A stretch of DNA of 64,000 nucleotides from Carposina sasakii. Lineage: Eukaryota; Arthropoda; Insecta; Lepidoptera; Carposinidae. The number at the start of each line of letters is the position of its first letter. Within the stretch, counting starts at the first letter, position 1. The position numbers were made by a program, and so were the translations under genes. Below, piece after piece: positions 1-10,052 of this stretch. The stretch covers positions 2,480,001-2,544,000 of the forward strand of contig CP053171.1 in NCBI GenBank assembly GCA_014607495.2, in the 5' to 3' direction. Below the pieces are notes generated by a model. The model searched no databases. It saw only the letters and a program-made list of their open reading frames with translations, and was not told the DNA's origin.

Positions 1-504
1 CGTTCTTTCGGATTCTTTTTATTTCTAAATAAAATGAGGTATAGATAGATATACTATATAAAGGCGTGGTATGTTTTATATGATCATGTATAAAACTCAC
101 GGTGTCTTTGTTCAACCGATATGGTATCGTGTGTTGTTTTGTTATTACGTTTATTTGCCGTTGATTATCTTATCACTATTACAATTTGCTTTTCTTTGAA
201 TTACACAATCGTAAGGCGAGCTGACGAGAAGCTTCTGTATGGTTTTGTTCATATAATTTTAATTTGTTCTTAACTCTTAATGCTGCTCTGGGAGTGAAAA
301 TAAACGTATAGTACTACAGCTGCTTCTCTTCCCGGGCATACTGTAGGTACAAGTCAGTAGAGGGACAAGAGGGTCTTCGTGTTTTGTAGGCGATGGGTTG
401 AGCACATGTCACTACTAACCGAACTTGTACATATCAACTATACCCTCAAAATTGGTCAGAAGTGGCACCATGTGGTTCTATCGGCCCTTGGTGCTCTGCC
501 TACT
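1..504. other. AT-rich non-coding DNA
   Basis: No coding frame, RNA gene or complete repeat is recognisable. The short open frame starting at 462 has no family features and runs into repeat sequence. Confidence 0.5.
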
Positions 505-543
505 CCGTAAGGGATAAAGGCGTGATTATATGTATGTATGTTC
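505..543 (+). repeat. Short repeat end ending in (TATG)n
   Basis: The sequence GGGATAAAGGCGTGATTATA followed by TATG units recurs almost exactly at 15209-15243. This looks like the 3' end of a dispersed lepidopteran retroposon (from memory of such tails). Only the end is recognisable; the body upstream is not defined. Confidence 0.4.
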
Positions 544-640
544 TCATGTTCTGTCTGTCTAACCTAACCCAAAAAGATTCACTGTTATGTATCACCGACT
601 TTCATTATGCAGAAACCACATACGCTATAATTCAGATCAG

Positions 641-934
641 CACCCGTATGATGAATTTGGTGAGAGTGAGATGCTTTTAAACGTCAAATCCACAGAGCTA
701 AGTAATAACTAGCTAGACAAGGCAAGTGTTTCTACTTGGTGTATATAAAGGGATTGCAAACCACTTCTATCAGCCCTAATTCATTCAATCCTGGCTCGAG
801 AACGAGTGTCTATTCTAATTCTTAAGTCTATTTTTTACATGCAAAGTACATACACTTATAGTTATTTAATAGCTCTGTGAATTTGACGTTTAAAAGTGAG
901 ACAACTCGCTCTCACCAAATTCATCATACGGGTG
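641..934 (+). mobile_element. Palindromic MITE, family A, copy 1
   Basis: The element starts CACCCGTATGATGAATTTGG and ends with the near-perfect reverse complement (CCAAATTCATCATACGGGTG), about 294 bp in total with no coding capacity. Similar copies lie at 13663-14144, 53525-53820 (reversed) and 60373-60678. Long terminal inverted repeats and multiple copies identify a non-autonomous DNA transposon. The superfamily and target duplication were not resolved. Confidence 0.8.
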
Positions 935-1019
935 TATGTCTTGGCCAAGGATATAAGAAAGGGTTATATCTAGAAACACAAATAAGACAATTACATTTAC
1001 ACTAAACACTTTTTTCTTG

Positions 1020-1265
1020 CAAGAGGTACAATGTGCAAACTTTATTCATTGGTATGCGACGGCTGATAACTTGGAGCAAGGCTGGTGGAATTCGCGCGCC
1101 GAACTCGCAGGCGCGCGTGGAATAGATAGCAGAAACCAATATGTGCGATAAGAGTGGCGGGAACTTGCAAATATGGTGTCTAATATGCTGGACGCGTTCT
1201 ATAAATAGATGGACTTGTCATTAACGTCGAACGTCACATAGCTCAATAAAGATTGATTGAATAGC
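1020..1265 (+). promoter_or_regulatory. LTR-like promoter/poly(A) block
   Basis: A TATA-like TATAAATAG near 1200 is followed within about 45 bp by AATAAAG near 1245, and a GC-rich segment lies upstream (1085-1175). Closely spaced TATA and poly(A) signals are usual in a retrovirus-like solo LTR, but neither LTR end nor a target duplication was identified. It could equally be a chance arrangement. Confidence 0.2.
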
Positions 1266-1669
1266 CCTTCAGGCAAGTACGGCGATATTTTTGACAATCA
1301 TTTTTTTCTTGAAGCAATTTTTCCATTCGCCTATTGTCCCAATTTTTTATTTTCTATATCGAATTCCCCGGTTTCCTTTTTTCTCAATAGTAATAATTCC
1401 ATTCGTAAAATTGAACAATCTTGATAATTCGAAATATATAGCTTATTACAAATATACGTACAGGCACGCTCGTGAAGAATCAAAATAAAACAAATCAGGA
1501 ATACGCATATTCAGGTCCTATTCAGGCACCAAATATCGTACTTATAAAGTTCTTAACTGAACTTTGAATGAAAGATATAATAATTATAATATAAACCTTG
1601 GCAGTTCAAAGCTGTACCGAAAGGAAGATATTTTCAAAGCTATCGAAAAGACTAAAAGATATTATGTAT

Positions 1670-1743
1670 CAAAAATAAAATATATTGGTAAAGTAAAAAC
1701 TGCATCAAAATCCGTTCCCTAGTTTGAAAGATCTAAGCATACA
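1670..1743 (+). repeat. RTE/SINE-like repeat end, interrupted
   Basis: The stretch containing CTAGTTTGAAAGATCTAAGC matches 22100-22123. In the 22-kb copy it runs straight on to TTTGTTTTATAATATGTAGTG. Here that continuation is split by an inverted-repeat MITE (1751-2366) and then by the large transposon (2394-10048), so this is the left remnant of an older element. Confidence 0.55.
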
Positions 1744-1750
1744 AGGCCCC

Positions 1751-2366
1751 TTATTACCTAACTAGCAAAAGCAAAGCGATAGCGAAAATTGTACAAAAAT
1801 CGCTGATTTCTTGTCAAATTCGTATTACGTAAAATGAATTTCAAAGGAACTTTGACATTTCAAGGCGAATCATGAAGAAGGTATAAAAGAGGAGGTGGGA
1901 CTATGAAGTGAGCCGTGTGGCAATCGTGAGGCCATGACGTCATGATAGGGGCGGAGCTTCAGCGCCAGTGAAACGCAGTAGCTGTTACCACACGCTTGTG
2001 CTCCGAAATGTAACCGTATTAAAATTACAAAGACGCTTTTATCAGGGTACCTACTTTATTACTAAAACGTAGTATAATATTGCCATCTAGTGATAAGTAA
2101 TTGTACTAGTAAAACAATCTTGAACCATATTGATAATGAGCAAGTAGTTTGACTAGTCATTACAAGGTGGTTTCTATGTAAATGGGCAGGGCTACAGTGT
2201 TCAATGCTCGTCCCATACTTCACCCCCGCTCCGCGGCATACTATTTTTGTATGAAAATATACTAAGCCGCTACTCCTCTTTTATATCTTCTCCATAAGGC
2301 GATTATTGTACAATTTTAGCTATCGCTTTGCTTCGGCTTTGCTATTATAAATTGGGTAATCAGGGG
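1751..2366. mobile_element. Inverted-repeat MITE of about 0.6 kb
   Basis: The left end reads CCCCTTATTACC, then AAAGCGATAGCGAAAATTGTAC. The right end reads GTACAATTTTAGCTATCGCTTT, then GGGTAATCAGGGG, roughly the reverse complement. Internal parts also pair imperfectly (for example TATAAAAGAGGAGG near 1882 with CTCCTCTTTTATATC near 2274). No coding frame is present. Exact ends and target duplication are uncertain. Confidence 0.5.
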
Positions 2367-2393
2367 GAGGGACTAACAGCGAGTTTGTTTTAT

Positions 2394-2426
2394 GGGTCAT
2401 TTTCAAAATAATTGCTCATTTCAGAA
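2394..2426 (+). repeat. Left terminal inverted repeat of the large transposon
   Basis: These 33 bases are the exact reverse complement of 10016-10048. The TTAT at 2390-2393 immediately outside is the left copy of the target duplication. Confidence 0.9.
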
Positions 2427-2879
2427 AAAAATCTTGTCCATCATCTTTCCTTAATTTCTACAAAAAAACTGTAATGGCAATATTAATAAAATACTGAACA
2501 TTACAAAGAAGCCTTTCTTTATATTGTATTATAATGTCATTGTTGGTAGTTGATACTTCATTTTTTATATATTGCGAAATTTTTAAAGCATGTTTCTGGT
2601 CTTCCTACAAAAAACGTGTGTCCAACTTCCAGCACTGATATTTTAAACTTGAAAAAACATTAAAAGTATTTTATTTATTATCAAACAAAATTGGCTATCC
2701 TCTCTAATAACACTGTAAAATGTGTGTAGAATCCTTGAAAATTCATTTGACACATTAATTTTAGTTATAAATAAAAAATAAAACTGGTCTCAAAATTACT
2801 TCATCGATGTTATTTCATTTATGTAACGCATTATTTAGTCGCGAAAAAGGTATTTTGTTAAACTTTAATACTGGCAACA

Positions 2880-3022
2880 TTTGCTGTCACTGTCCGAACC
2901 TCAGGCGACCAATCACAGGGCAGCAGCCATTTTGTTCTCGGCAAAAAAGTTGGGTGTATGGTGTGCGTCGATAAAAAACATTTATCTGGTTTCTTTTTGG
3001 TAAATTGGAAAAAATACGCAAG
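2880..3022 (+). promoter_or_regulatory. Promoter-like region and leader exon of the transposon gene
   Basis: The segment is less AT-rich than its surroundings. It has a CCAAT-type box (GACCAATCAC, about 2908) and a GCAGCCATTTTG motif like YY1/Pleiohomeotic sites (about 2924). It ends in a good splice donor, CAAG/GTAAGT, at 3022/3023. The matching acceptor (TTCTTTACAG) ends at 3724, just before the ATG at 3730, so this probably holds the transcription start and an untranslated first exon with a 702-bp intron (3023-3724). No transcript evidence is available. Confidence 0.4.
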
Positions 3023-3729
3023 GTAAGTAAATTTAAACTATTTTTAATTGTCAGGAAACTATTATGATAGTGCTATTCTGTCGCTAATTAGCTGCAACGA
3101 TCGAGTGAATTATGTTCTGTGATTTGAGGTTAGTTTGTAGAAAAACATGCTTACTTGTTCCTTTATGTCACACTTATGTAACATTTTTTTATGTTACGTT
3201 ACATAAAATTGGATTAAGACGTGTCCACAGCATGATTTTAAAATATTATATAAATTATAATTAAACCAATAGTAAAATAAACATGTTTTTCTATGGTCGT
3301 ATTCAGTGTTTTGAGTGATGCTTGGATAACTTAAAATCCTCAAATTGGCCCTATAATAGCTGACTGTAATTTACTAATCATTTTATACCTTCGTTTTGGT
3401 TTATACTGTACAAGTTGCGCGATCGAGTGTATATTGCGATCTGCAGCTTTGAGTTATTAGTGTAATATATTTATTTAATATAACCCAAGTATTTTCGTCT
3501 AGCATTAACAGGCTCTGACTTATTCTAGCATGACAAGTTTGATACTATTCTCAATGTTCAAAATACTTGTATACAATGTGATTTGTTAATGTGATGCAAA
3601 ATTTAATTTTCACGTTAAATTTTACGACGACGTATGCTTCAAAATAGACTGCTTTTATCGTTAAATATGATTTTTTTAATTATTATTTTCTGAGTTATTA
3701 CATTGTATTTTTTATTCTTTACAGAAAAT

Positions 3730-4968
3730 ATGCCTTTGTCTGCGGCAGAGAGGCAAAAACGGTACCGAGACCGACTAAAATTGAATAATCCTCAAAAATG
3801 GAAAGCACTACAGGAAAAAAATTTAGAAAGAGCTAAAAAATTCTATAAAAAAATTGGGGAGCTATCGGATCGAGAGAAAGAAAGCAGGCGAAAATATTGG
3901 AGGACTTTAAAACAAAAATCAGACTATAAACAAGAAGTTATAGAAAAGGGTAAAACTCGAAAAGAATACCAAAGAATATATCAGAAAAGATATAGAACAT
4001 TAACCAAAGAAAATAAAAATATGAAGAAAAAAATTGAATTATTAATCAAAGAGAATAAAGCTTTAAAGAAAAAAATATATAGATACAAAATTTTGCAAAA
4101 CACAAAAGAAGACGAAGAAAAAGAAAATATGTTTAGCAGAGAGTCATTTTATACTGTGTCAAGCCCAATATCAAAAACCAACTCATTTGTTGCTAATTTA
4201 AACACTACTGAAGAAGAAAAAGAAATTATTAAAAAGGAGTTATTTGAAAAGAATGTGTTAATAGAATCCTTAAAAATACAATATAATGCAGCAGGAAGTA
4301 ATGAAAAGAGAAATGTATTAAAAGAAATTGTAAGTAACGACATCGTAAAAGGGTATAAAATGAAAAGTAAATTACAGTCTGCTATTGGGATTAAATACCC
4401 AATCAGACGTAATGCAAAAAAAGTTAATATTAAACGAAATAACCTAGCAAATAAAATTTATACTTTTTTTAACCAAGATGATGTCAGTCGAGCTACTGCA
4501 GCTAAGAAAGAAACTAAAACAAAAAATAAAGTTAAAATGCAAAGACGATATTTGCTAGATTCGATGGTAAATTTACGGTTAAAATTTGTAAAGGAGACTG
4601 GAATTCCAATTTCATACGCCACATTCAGACGTTTCAAGCCATTTTACGTATTGATCCCAAATTTATCAAATCGAAATACTTGTCTTTGCAAAAGACACAG
4701 TAATATAGATTTCAAGTTTACATCCCTAAAAACACTAAAAAAATTTAAGGACGGTGATACTTTGGACACCGTTATAAAGTCTACAGTGTGTGATTTATAC
4801 TCCCAAAAGTGCATGTATTCAACATGTGATATTTGCAAAAACAAATCAATCAGATATGACTTACTGAATATAAAATTGAATGAAAAAGTGTCATGGCTAG
4901 AGTGGACGGTCAAAACCATAGAATATGAAAAGAACAATGAAAAAAAAATCAACCAAAAAAACAATTAA
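3730..4968 (+). CDS. Transposase-like protein, N-terminal part (frameshifted)
   Basis: I prefer the ATG at 3730 because it lies just after a splice acceptor (AG at 3723-3724) and begins MPLSAAERQKRYRDRLK. That basic opening is common in a multi-copy insect/cnidarian family of transposon proteins (recalled, not searched). The in-frame ATG at 3703 lies in the putative intron. Residues 1-130 are very Lys/Arg-rich with coiled-coil-like stretches. Near the end are Cys/His clusters (CLCKRHSN and, about 45 residues later, C-x5-C-x2-C) that suggest metal binding. The frame stops at 4968, but the likely continuation is the overlapping next frame. Function: probably the DNA-binding N-terminal half of the transposase for the surrounding element. 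Confidence 0.7.
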   Translation: MPLSAAERQKRYRDRLKLNNPQKWKALQEKNLERAKKFYKKIGELSDREKESRRKYWRTLKQKSDYKQEVIEKGKTRKEYQRIYQKRYRTLTKENKNMKKKIELLIKENKALKKKIYRYKILQNTKEDEEKENMFSRESFYTVSSPISKTNSFVANLNTTEEEKEIIKKELFEKNVLIESLKIQYNAAGSNEKRNVLKEIVSNDIVKGYKMKSKLQSAIGIKYPIRRNAKKVNIKRNNLANKIYTFFNQDDVSRATAAKKETKTKNKVKMQRRYLLDSMVNLRLKFVKETGIPISYATFRRFKPFYVLIPNLSNRNTCLCKRHSNIDFKFTSLKTLKKFKDGDTLDTVIKSTVCDLYSQKCMYSTCDICKNKSIRYDLLNIKLNEKVSWLEWTVKTIEYEKNNEKKINQKNN

Positions 4969-5968
4969 ACAAATAATATCAGGTATGTTAGAATCTCTAT
5001 TATCAAATTTTGACACGGAATTAAGAGGCTTTAAAATTCATATTTACAACATTTCACATCAATACAAAATTTATAAATCATTGAAGGAGAATTTACAAAG
5101 AAATGAAATTATGCTACATTGTGACTTCTCAGAAAATTATAATTGCAAATTTCATAATGAAATACAAGCAGTACATTTTGGAGCATCACATTCACAAATC
5201 ACCTTGCACACAAGCATTATATATAATGATGAAACTGATCCCGAATCATTTTGTACATTTTCCAACTGCAACAAACACACACCGGAATCGATCTGGGCTC
5301 ACTTGGAGCCCCTGATGCGTGACATTAAACATAGATTTCCTTTGAAAGACACTATACATTTCTTCTCAGATGGTCCGTCAAGTCAATACAGGCAAAAGAA
5401 GAACTTTGCCCTTCTTACCAAAATGATAGAATCTTATGGTTTTATTTTTGCAACCTGGAATTTTTTTGAAGCGGCCCATGGGAAGGGTGCAGCGGATGGG
5501 GTTGGGGGAGTAGTAAAAAGATTGTTAGATAAACAAATATCATACGGACATGATATACCTGATGCTGAAACTGCGATTCAATTACTTGAACACAATACTG
5601 CTACCACTGTAAAATTATTTCTTATTGATCAGGAGGACATATTGAGAATAGAAAATCAAATTGAGGGTTGTAAATTTGTGGCCGTTCCAAATACGCAAAA
5701 AATACACCAAGTAATACCAAACGAAGATAATATAATTCAATATCGAATTTTAAGCTGCTTTTGTTTAAAGCCCAATATTTGCCAATGTTATGCCATAAAA
5801 AGTCACAAATTAATTACTGATCATGTTAAACGTTCAAGAGCAAAACGACTTGTTATAGAATCTACATCTGAAAGTGAATCTGAGCAAGAAGACCTAGAGA
5901 TGTTAGTAACCAATAAAGTTTTACCTAATTCTGATGATGTCGAACCTATAGGAGAAACTAATGGGTGA
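4925..5968 (+). CDS. Transposase-like protein, catalytic part (frame +1)
   Basis: This frame overlaps the end of the previous one by 44 nt. The overlap contains A9 (4940-4948) and A7 (4955-4961) runs, so one extra base probably split a single protein of about 750 residues. Numbered from the ATG at 4925, it shows HCDFSENY (D67), HFFSDGPSSQY (D149) and WNFFEAAHGKGAADGVGGVV (E182, H185), a spacing and context compatible with a D-D-E integrase-type fold. The last 40 residues are acidic and Ser-rich. True translation would enter from the upstream frame, so the ATG at 4925 is not necessarily a start. Superfamily identity is inferred only. Confidence 0.7.
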   Translation: MKRTMKKKSTKKTIKQIISGMLESLLSNFDTELRGFKIHIYNISHQYKIYKSLKENLQRNEIMLHCDFSENYNCKFHNEIQAVHFGASHSQITLHTSIIYNDETDPESFCTFSNCNKHTPESIWAHLEPLMRDIKHRFPLKDTIHFFSDGPSSQYRQKKNFALLTKMIESYGFIFATWNFFEAAHGKGAADGVGGVVKRLLDKQISYGHDIPDAETAIQLLEHNTATTVKLFLIDQEDILRIENQIEGCKFVAVPNTQKIHQVIPNEDNIIQYRILSCFCLKPNICQCYAIKSHKLITDHVKRSRAKRLVIESTSESESEQEDLEMLVTNKVLPNSDDVEPIGETNG

Positions 5969-8919
5969 ATTTCCCAGGTACGTTTTTAGCGCGGCGTGGA
6001 TGAAAATCGTAGTGGAAAGTGCAAAATACACATTTATTAATTTTTTTTCATTAAGTTCAGACAGTGATCTAGACTAACGTTTAAAACTTAAGACCAAAAT
6101 CTATTTGTATACGCATTAAAAAAATTATCAAAGACTCTAAATCTAATTGCGGTGCTATGTCCCCACTTCATTTGCAAAAATAAATTTGGCTATTTAAATT
6201 TTCGGGTGAATTAATTTAACAGAATACATACATATTTTAAAAATACATTAAATAACACTATTATTTACACCATTAGCAGTAATTTAACTTAACCCGGTAG
6301 TACCTGTAACAGCTTTTTAAAAATGTCCCGCGGAAAAAGTCAATAACGCTGGCGCATTTTGAACATTACACTATTTCATCATAATGAATGAGATAGATGC
6401 TAAGCTATCTTTCCCCGCACTGCTCTGTCAAGCCATCGTATACCAAGTACAAGGATGTTTGATACACTGAACAGTTTTCCCGCCAAAAACGTAAGTATAA
6501 CCTGCGGTGGCGTAGGAATACAAATTTATCATATAACGGTGTCATGTGTATTTAAAAAACTAAAAGGCTGTTTAAAAAGAAATTTTACAGATGATTAAAG
6601 ATTAGATGTATCGACGTAATTGCAAATGAATTATTACAATTAAAATAATAGTGTCCATTATAATTTGAAATTTGTTACTTAATTCTAAGTACGGTGTCGC
6701 AACTCCAGTGGCTCCGGTGGCAAAAAAGAGGGCCACCGTAATATAATAATGTCACCGTAATTGATATTTTGTCTTTTTGTATACAGAATGACTAAAAAAC
6801 GGGTATTATTTCTATTGAGATGTAAAAGTACAGCCCATTTTCTACCTTCATGGGTAGGAAGACCCATTAAAAAAATTACGGCTTCAGGGTTATGCCCCAT
6901 TTTGTAATGTTTTTAAAATCACCTTATTATTAAATGGAAATGCATAAAAAACTAAAATACGTGTATATTTCAGTAATTCAACTAGATAAATAAATAATCA
7001 TTGGAGACAAAACAACAGACATCAACTTGGCATTGTCAAAGTACAATTACCAAAAGGTTTTTTTTTTTTCTGATTCTTTCCTATTCATTCAAAATAATGA
7101 TTTCACGTAATTCGCACACTTAATTAAACTAAATTCAAAAGGTATAGTTATGAAAAAGCTTACCAACAGCTGACTAATAAGAATTTTAAAAATGCTATCC
7201 TATGGCGCGACAACCTTTTTTAACAAGTAACCTAAGTTTGTAGTCAAATTTAAAAAATACAAAGGTGATGAACTGACATTATAATATATATATTATAGCA
7301 TAGGAATCTTACTGCTATCCAAAGGCCTTTTCATGATGCAGTTCAATTCGAATCGAGGTCATACCGCCACCTCCATGTCGTCTTACTCCTACCCCAGGCA
7401 GCCGCTCTGTAGCATCCAGCCAGTTGCACTGTTCGTCTATCTTTCGGTGTCTAAACGACTAACATGGCCGGCACTTTTACTGTCCAGTTCCTTTTTGGTA
7501 GGCGATTAGCATACCTAATGGTGTTCCTGATGCAGTCTGAGCACTGTAGGTCAATCGATAGACAGCATAAGCACACATATCGACAAGTAGACGTTATAAG
7601 ATCATAGGAAGGGAACCGTTCCTAAATGAACTAAGTTCTTCCAGGCACTTAAGATTCATCTCTCAATATTAATAGCTGACCAATAAGAATGTAATATTTT
7701 TCTGAGTCCTGACTGTTCTCAGAAAAAATATCTATATATTGAATGTTCTACTGGCCTAGTAGGTGTACTCATGCACATAATTATTATCTACTTCAATCCC
7801 ACGTTTTGTGATATTGATTATGACTTGGCCTTCGGTTCAAACTCAAGGAAACTACCCAAAATTGCTACTATAAACCCGAGTAACTTTGCGATAAACCCGA
7901 GTAGCTTGAACAAGTACGCCTGATGATAACAGAAGAGTTCTACATTCTACTTGCCTCAATATAACACTGCTATAGGCTGTAGCGCCACGGAATGTATTTT
8001 TTTAAACCTATATTGGTCAGCTGCTAGTAAGCTTTCTCATAATAAATTACACCTTTTTGAGTAGCTTATTAAATAAGGAATTTAGTTTGATAAAGGGTAC
8101 GCATGACGCAGTATATTATTTTGAAAGAGTAGGGGCTTAATTGGCAAAAACATTTAACAAATTTTGCTTGACCATTCCATGTTGATAGATTTTTGGGAGG
8201 TAAAAATATAAAATGTGATTTATTTCTTATATGCCATTCTACTCATCTAAAAGGAGATTTAAAAAATAATAATAAAATGTCATATCTCCGACACTGTGAA
8301 TTTCCGGATGGGGTGTTCCTTATATATAAAGGTAGCTAACGAGGTGCACTTTCAAATGTGAAAAGAAATGATCCTTATTTCTGGTTTTCGAAGATTTTTA
8401 CGTACATATAAATAAATACGGCTAGGTTCCTGAAATGGTGTAGTCAGAACTGCGAGATCTTATAGGAGATATGGCCACTACGTTTTATGCTAAGAAAAAA
8501 GTCACTAGGAAGCATTTTAAAGTATGTAATAAAATATTTCCCTAACTGTTAACGTGTTCCTTAAATTTGTTATCATAGTTTCTAAGCTATAATCATGATG
8601 ATAAACATTATTACCAACTAATAAACGAAAAATCTAAAGTTTTCATATTCTTATAAAATAAATAAATAGGTAATTCGTATGATGTTCTCCTGTATTTATA
8701 ATTCCGCTGGTTGTAATAAATTTCAGTGGAGAGATTAACAATTTCGGTGGTTTGATAATAATATCGGTGGCGATTGAAATTTTTAAATGCAGATATCTCA
8801 AAAAATAATACGTTTTTAAAAATGTGTACCATATGACTGAATATTATATATTTTGAGCTATTACTTCGAATACAAAAAAGTTATAGAAAGTGGATATAAA
8901 ATTTCGCCAGCGTAATTAG
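5969..8919. other. Transposon interior without recognised genes
   Basis: About 2.95 kb of AT-rich DNA inside the large element. A CCAG/GTACGT donor-like site follows the catalytic frame at about 5977. A less AT-rich patch at 7320-7620 may be a nested fragment, but I recognise no protein in it. Short open frames on the - strand (6685-6900 and 8611-8832) lack family features. It may be an intron leading to the exon candidate at 8920-9129. Confidence 0.4.
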
Positions 8920-9129
8920 TCAAAAATCGAGGTTGTTGAAATTCACCCTAATCATTATCATGTCAGTAATGCATCTACTTCAAATGTTACTATTTTATCT
9001 GATATTAAAGTAAATTTTAAACCTAAGGATCTAGCAAAGATGGTTAAAAAGCCATCAAAATATTATAATGTTTCTACGGTTGATTTGAAGAGAAATTTCT
9101 GGGATCTTTTTAGTAGCGATAGTGAATAA
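8920..9129 (+). CDS. Possible 3' coding exon of the transposon gene
   Basis: A 69-codon open frame ends in TAA at 9127-9129. It has no early ATG, as expected for an internal or terminal exon. Its composition is protein-like: KPKDLAKMVKKPSKYYNVST, then a Trp-Asp-Leu-Phe stretch and an acidic Ser/Asp tail (SSDSE). Candidate acceptors are the AG at 8918-8919 or at 8930-8931; neither has a good pyrimidine tract. A poly(A) signal AATAAA follows at 9297. I do not recognise the sequence. It could be the C-terminus of the transposase or part of a second element protein. Confidence 0.35.
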   Translation, partial: SKIEVVEIHPNHYHVSNASTSNVTILSDIKVNFKPKDLAKMVKKPSKYYNVSTVDLKRNFWDLFSSDSE

Positions 9130-9296
9130 TATGTATAGTTATATAAGGTCTACCTATTCATACACGAAATATTTTAAGGGTATCATCTAACGGTTTTTAA
9201 CTGTTAGACGGTTATAACGAAGCCATTTCAAAAGTTTTTTTTCTAATTTTATTAAATATATTTACATTAAATAATTTAAAATTACTTGAGCTACAA

Positions 9297-9302
9297 AATA
9301 AA
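9297..9302 (+). other. Candidate poly(A) signal of the transposon transcript
   Basis: AATAAA lies 168 bp after the TAA of the candidate 3' exon. The motif is common by chance in such AT-rich DNA. Confidence 0.25.
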
Positions 9303-9978
9303 TACTGGTTTCTTATTTTTTGACCTTTAACATTCAGAACGTTTATTTATTTACTTTCATTTAAGGGGTTTTCATTAAAGGTTTTATGCAAAATATATTA
9401 AAAAAAATTGAATTATAATAATTTCGTAAAAAGAAAAACACTTAAAATATTTTTTTTTGTTGTTTTGTATCTTTAGATACGACTTAAGAAGCTACTGTTA
9501 AAATATTTCATGTATGAATAGGCAGACATTATATATAAATATTAGGAAGTTAATCGTGCAGTATTATCATGACGATAGAGAGAATGTTCAAAGTTCGCAT
9601 TTTAATATTATATTTTTATTTTCGATTTATGATTAACTGAGTAACCATCTTCAAATTAAACATAACCCTGACGGTTTTATTATTGTCATTATTTTGTATG
9701 TTTCATGTTTATGTTCACTATGTCCAGTACAGCCGCGGGGTCTACGCTAAGCTAGCTATTCATGTGAGTGACTTAAAGAAATGTAGGAGCGCGACGGAGT
9801 TACGCCGATATAAACCTAACCTGTGTCTATGTGCACACTCACACAAATGCAAAGCTCGGCTTAAACCTCACGAACTGTACATAATAATGTACGTGTACGT
9901 GTTTGATTAATTATTACAATATTAAATACTAAAAAACTGTTTTATTTACCACTGTGAATGCAGCCCTTGTTTTCTTTT

Positions 9979-10015
9979 ATGTTACTTTTATGTTATTGTG
10001 ACATAAAAGTAACAT
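9979..10015. repeat. Subterminal palindrome abutting the right TIR
   Basis: ATGTTACTTTTATG (9979-9992) and CATAAAAGTAACAT (10002-10015) are perfect 14-bp inverted arms around 9 bases. They end exactly where the right inverted repeat begins. Related ATGTAACAT/ATGTTAC words occur near 3172-3205. Confidence 0.7.
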
Positions 10016-10048
10016 TTCTGAAATGAGCAATTATTTTGAAAATGACCC
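10016..10048 (-). repeat. Right terminal inverted repeat of the large transposon
   Basis: These 33 bases are the exact reverse complement of 2394-2426. The right copy of the TTAT target duplication follows at 10049-10052. Confidence 0.9.
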
Positions 10049-10052
10049 TTAT

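Larger units (their letters stand above)
2394..10048 (+). mobile_element. Large TIR DNA transposon (7655 bp), Sola-like by TSD
   Basis: The ends are perfect 33-bp inverted repeats (2394-2426 and 10016-10048) starting GGGTCATTTTCAAAATAATT. They are flanked by the same 4 bases, TTAT (2390-2393 and 10049-10052). A related repeat at about 22143-22173 carries the uninterrupted target with a single TTAT, so the borders rest on an empty-site comparison. The interior holds a promoter-like region, a candidate leader intron, a transposase-like gene (3730-5968, one frameshift) and a possible 3' exon (8920-9129). A 4-bp duplication suits Sola (known of that superfamily). Kolobok and piggyBac would give TTAA. 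The assignment is inference. Confidence 0.85.
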
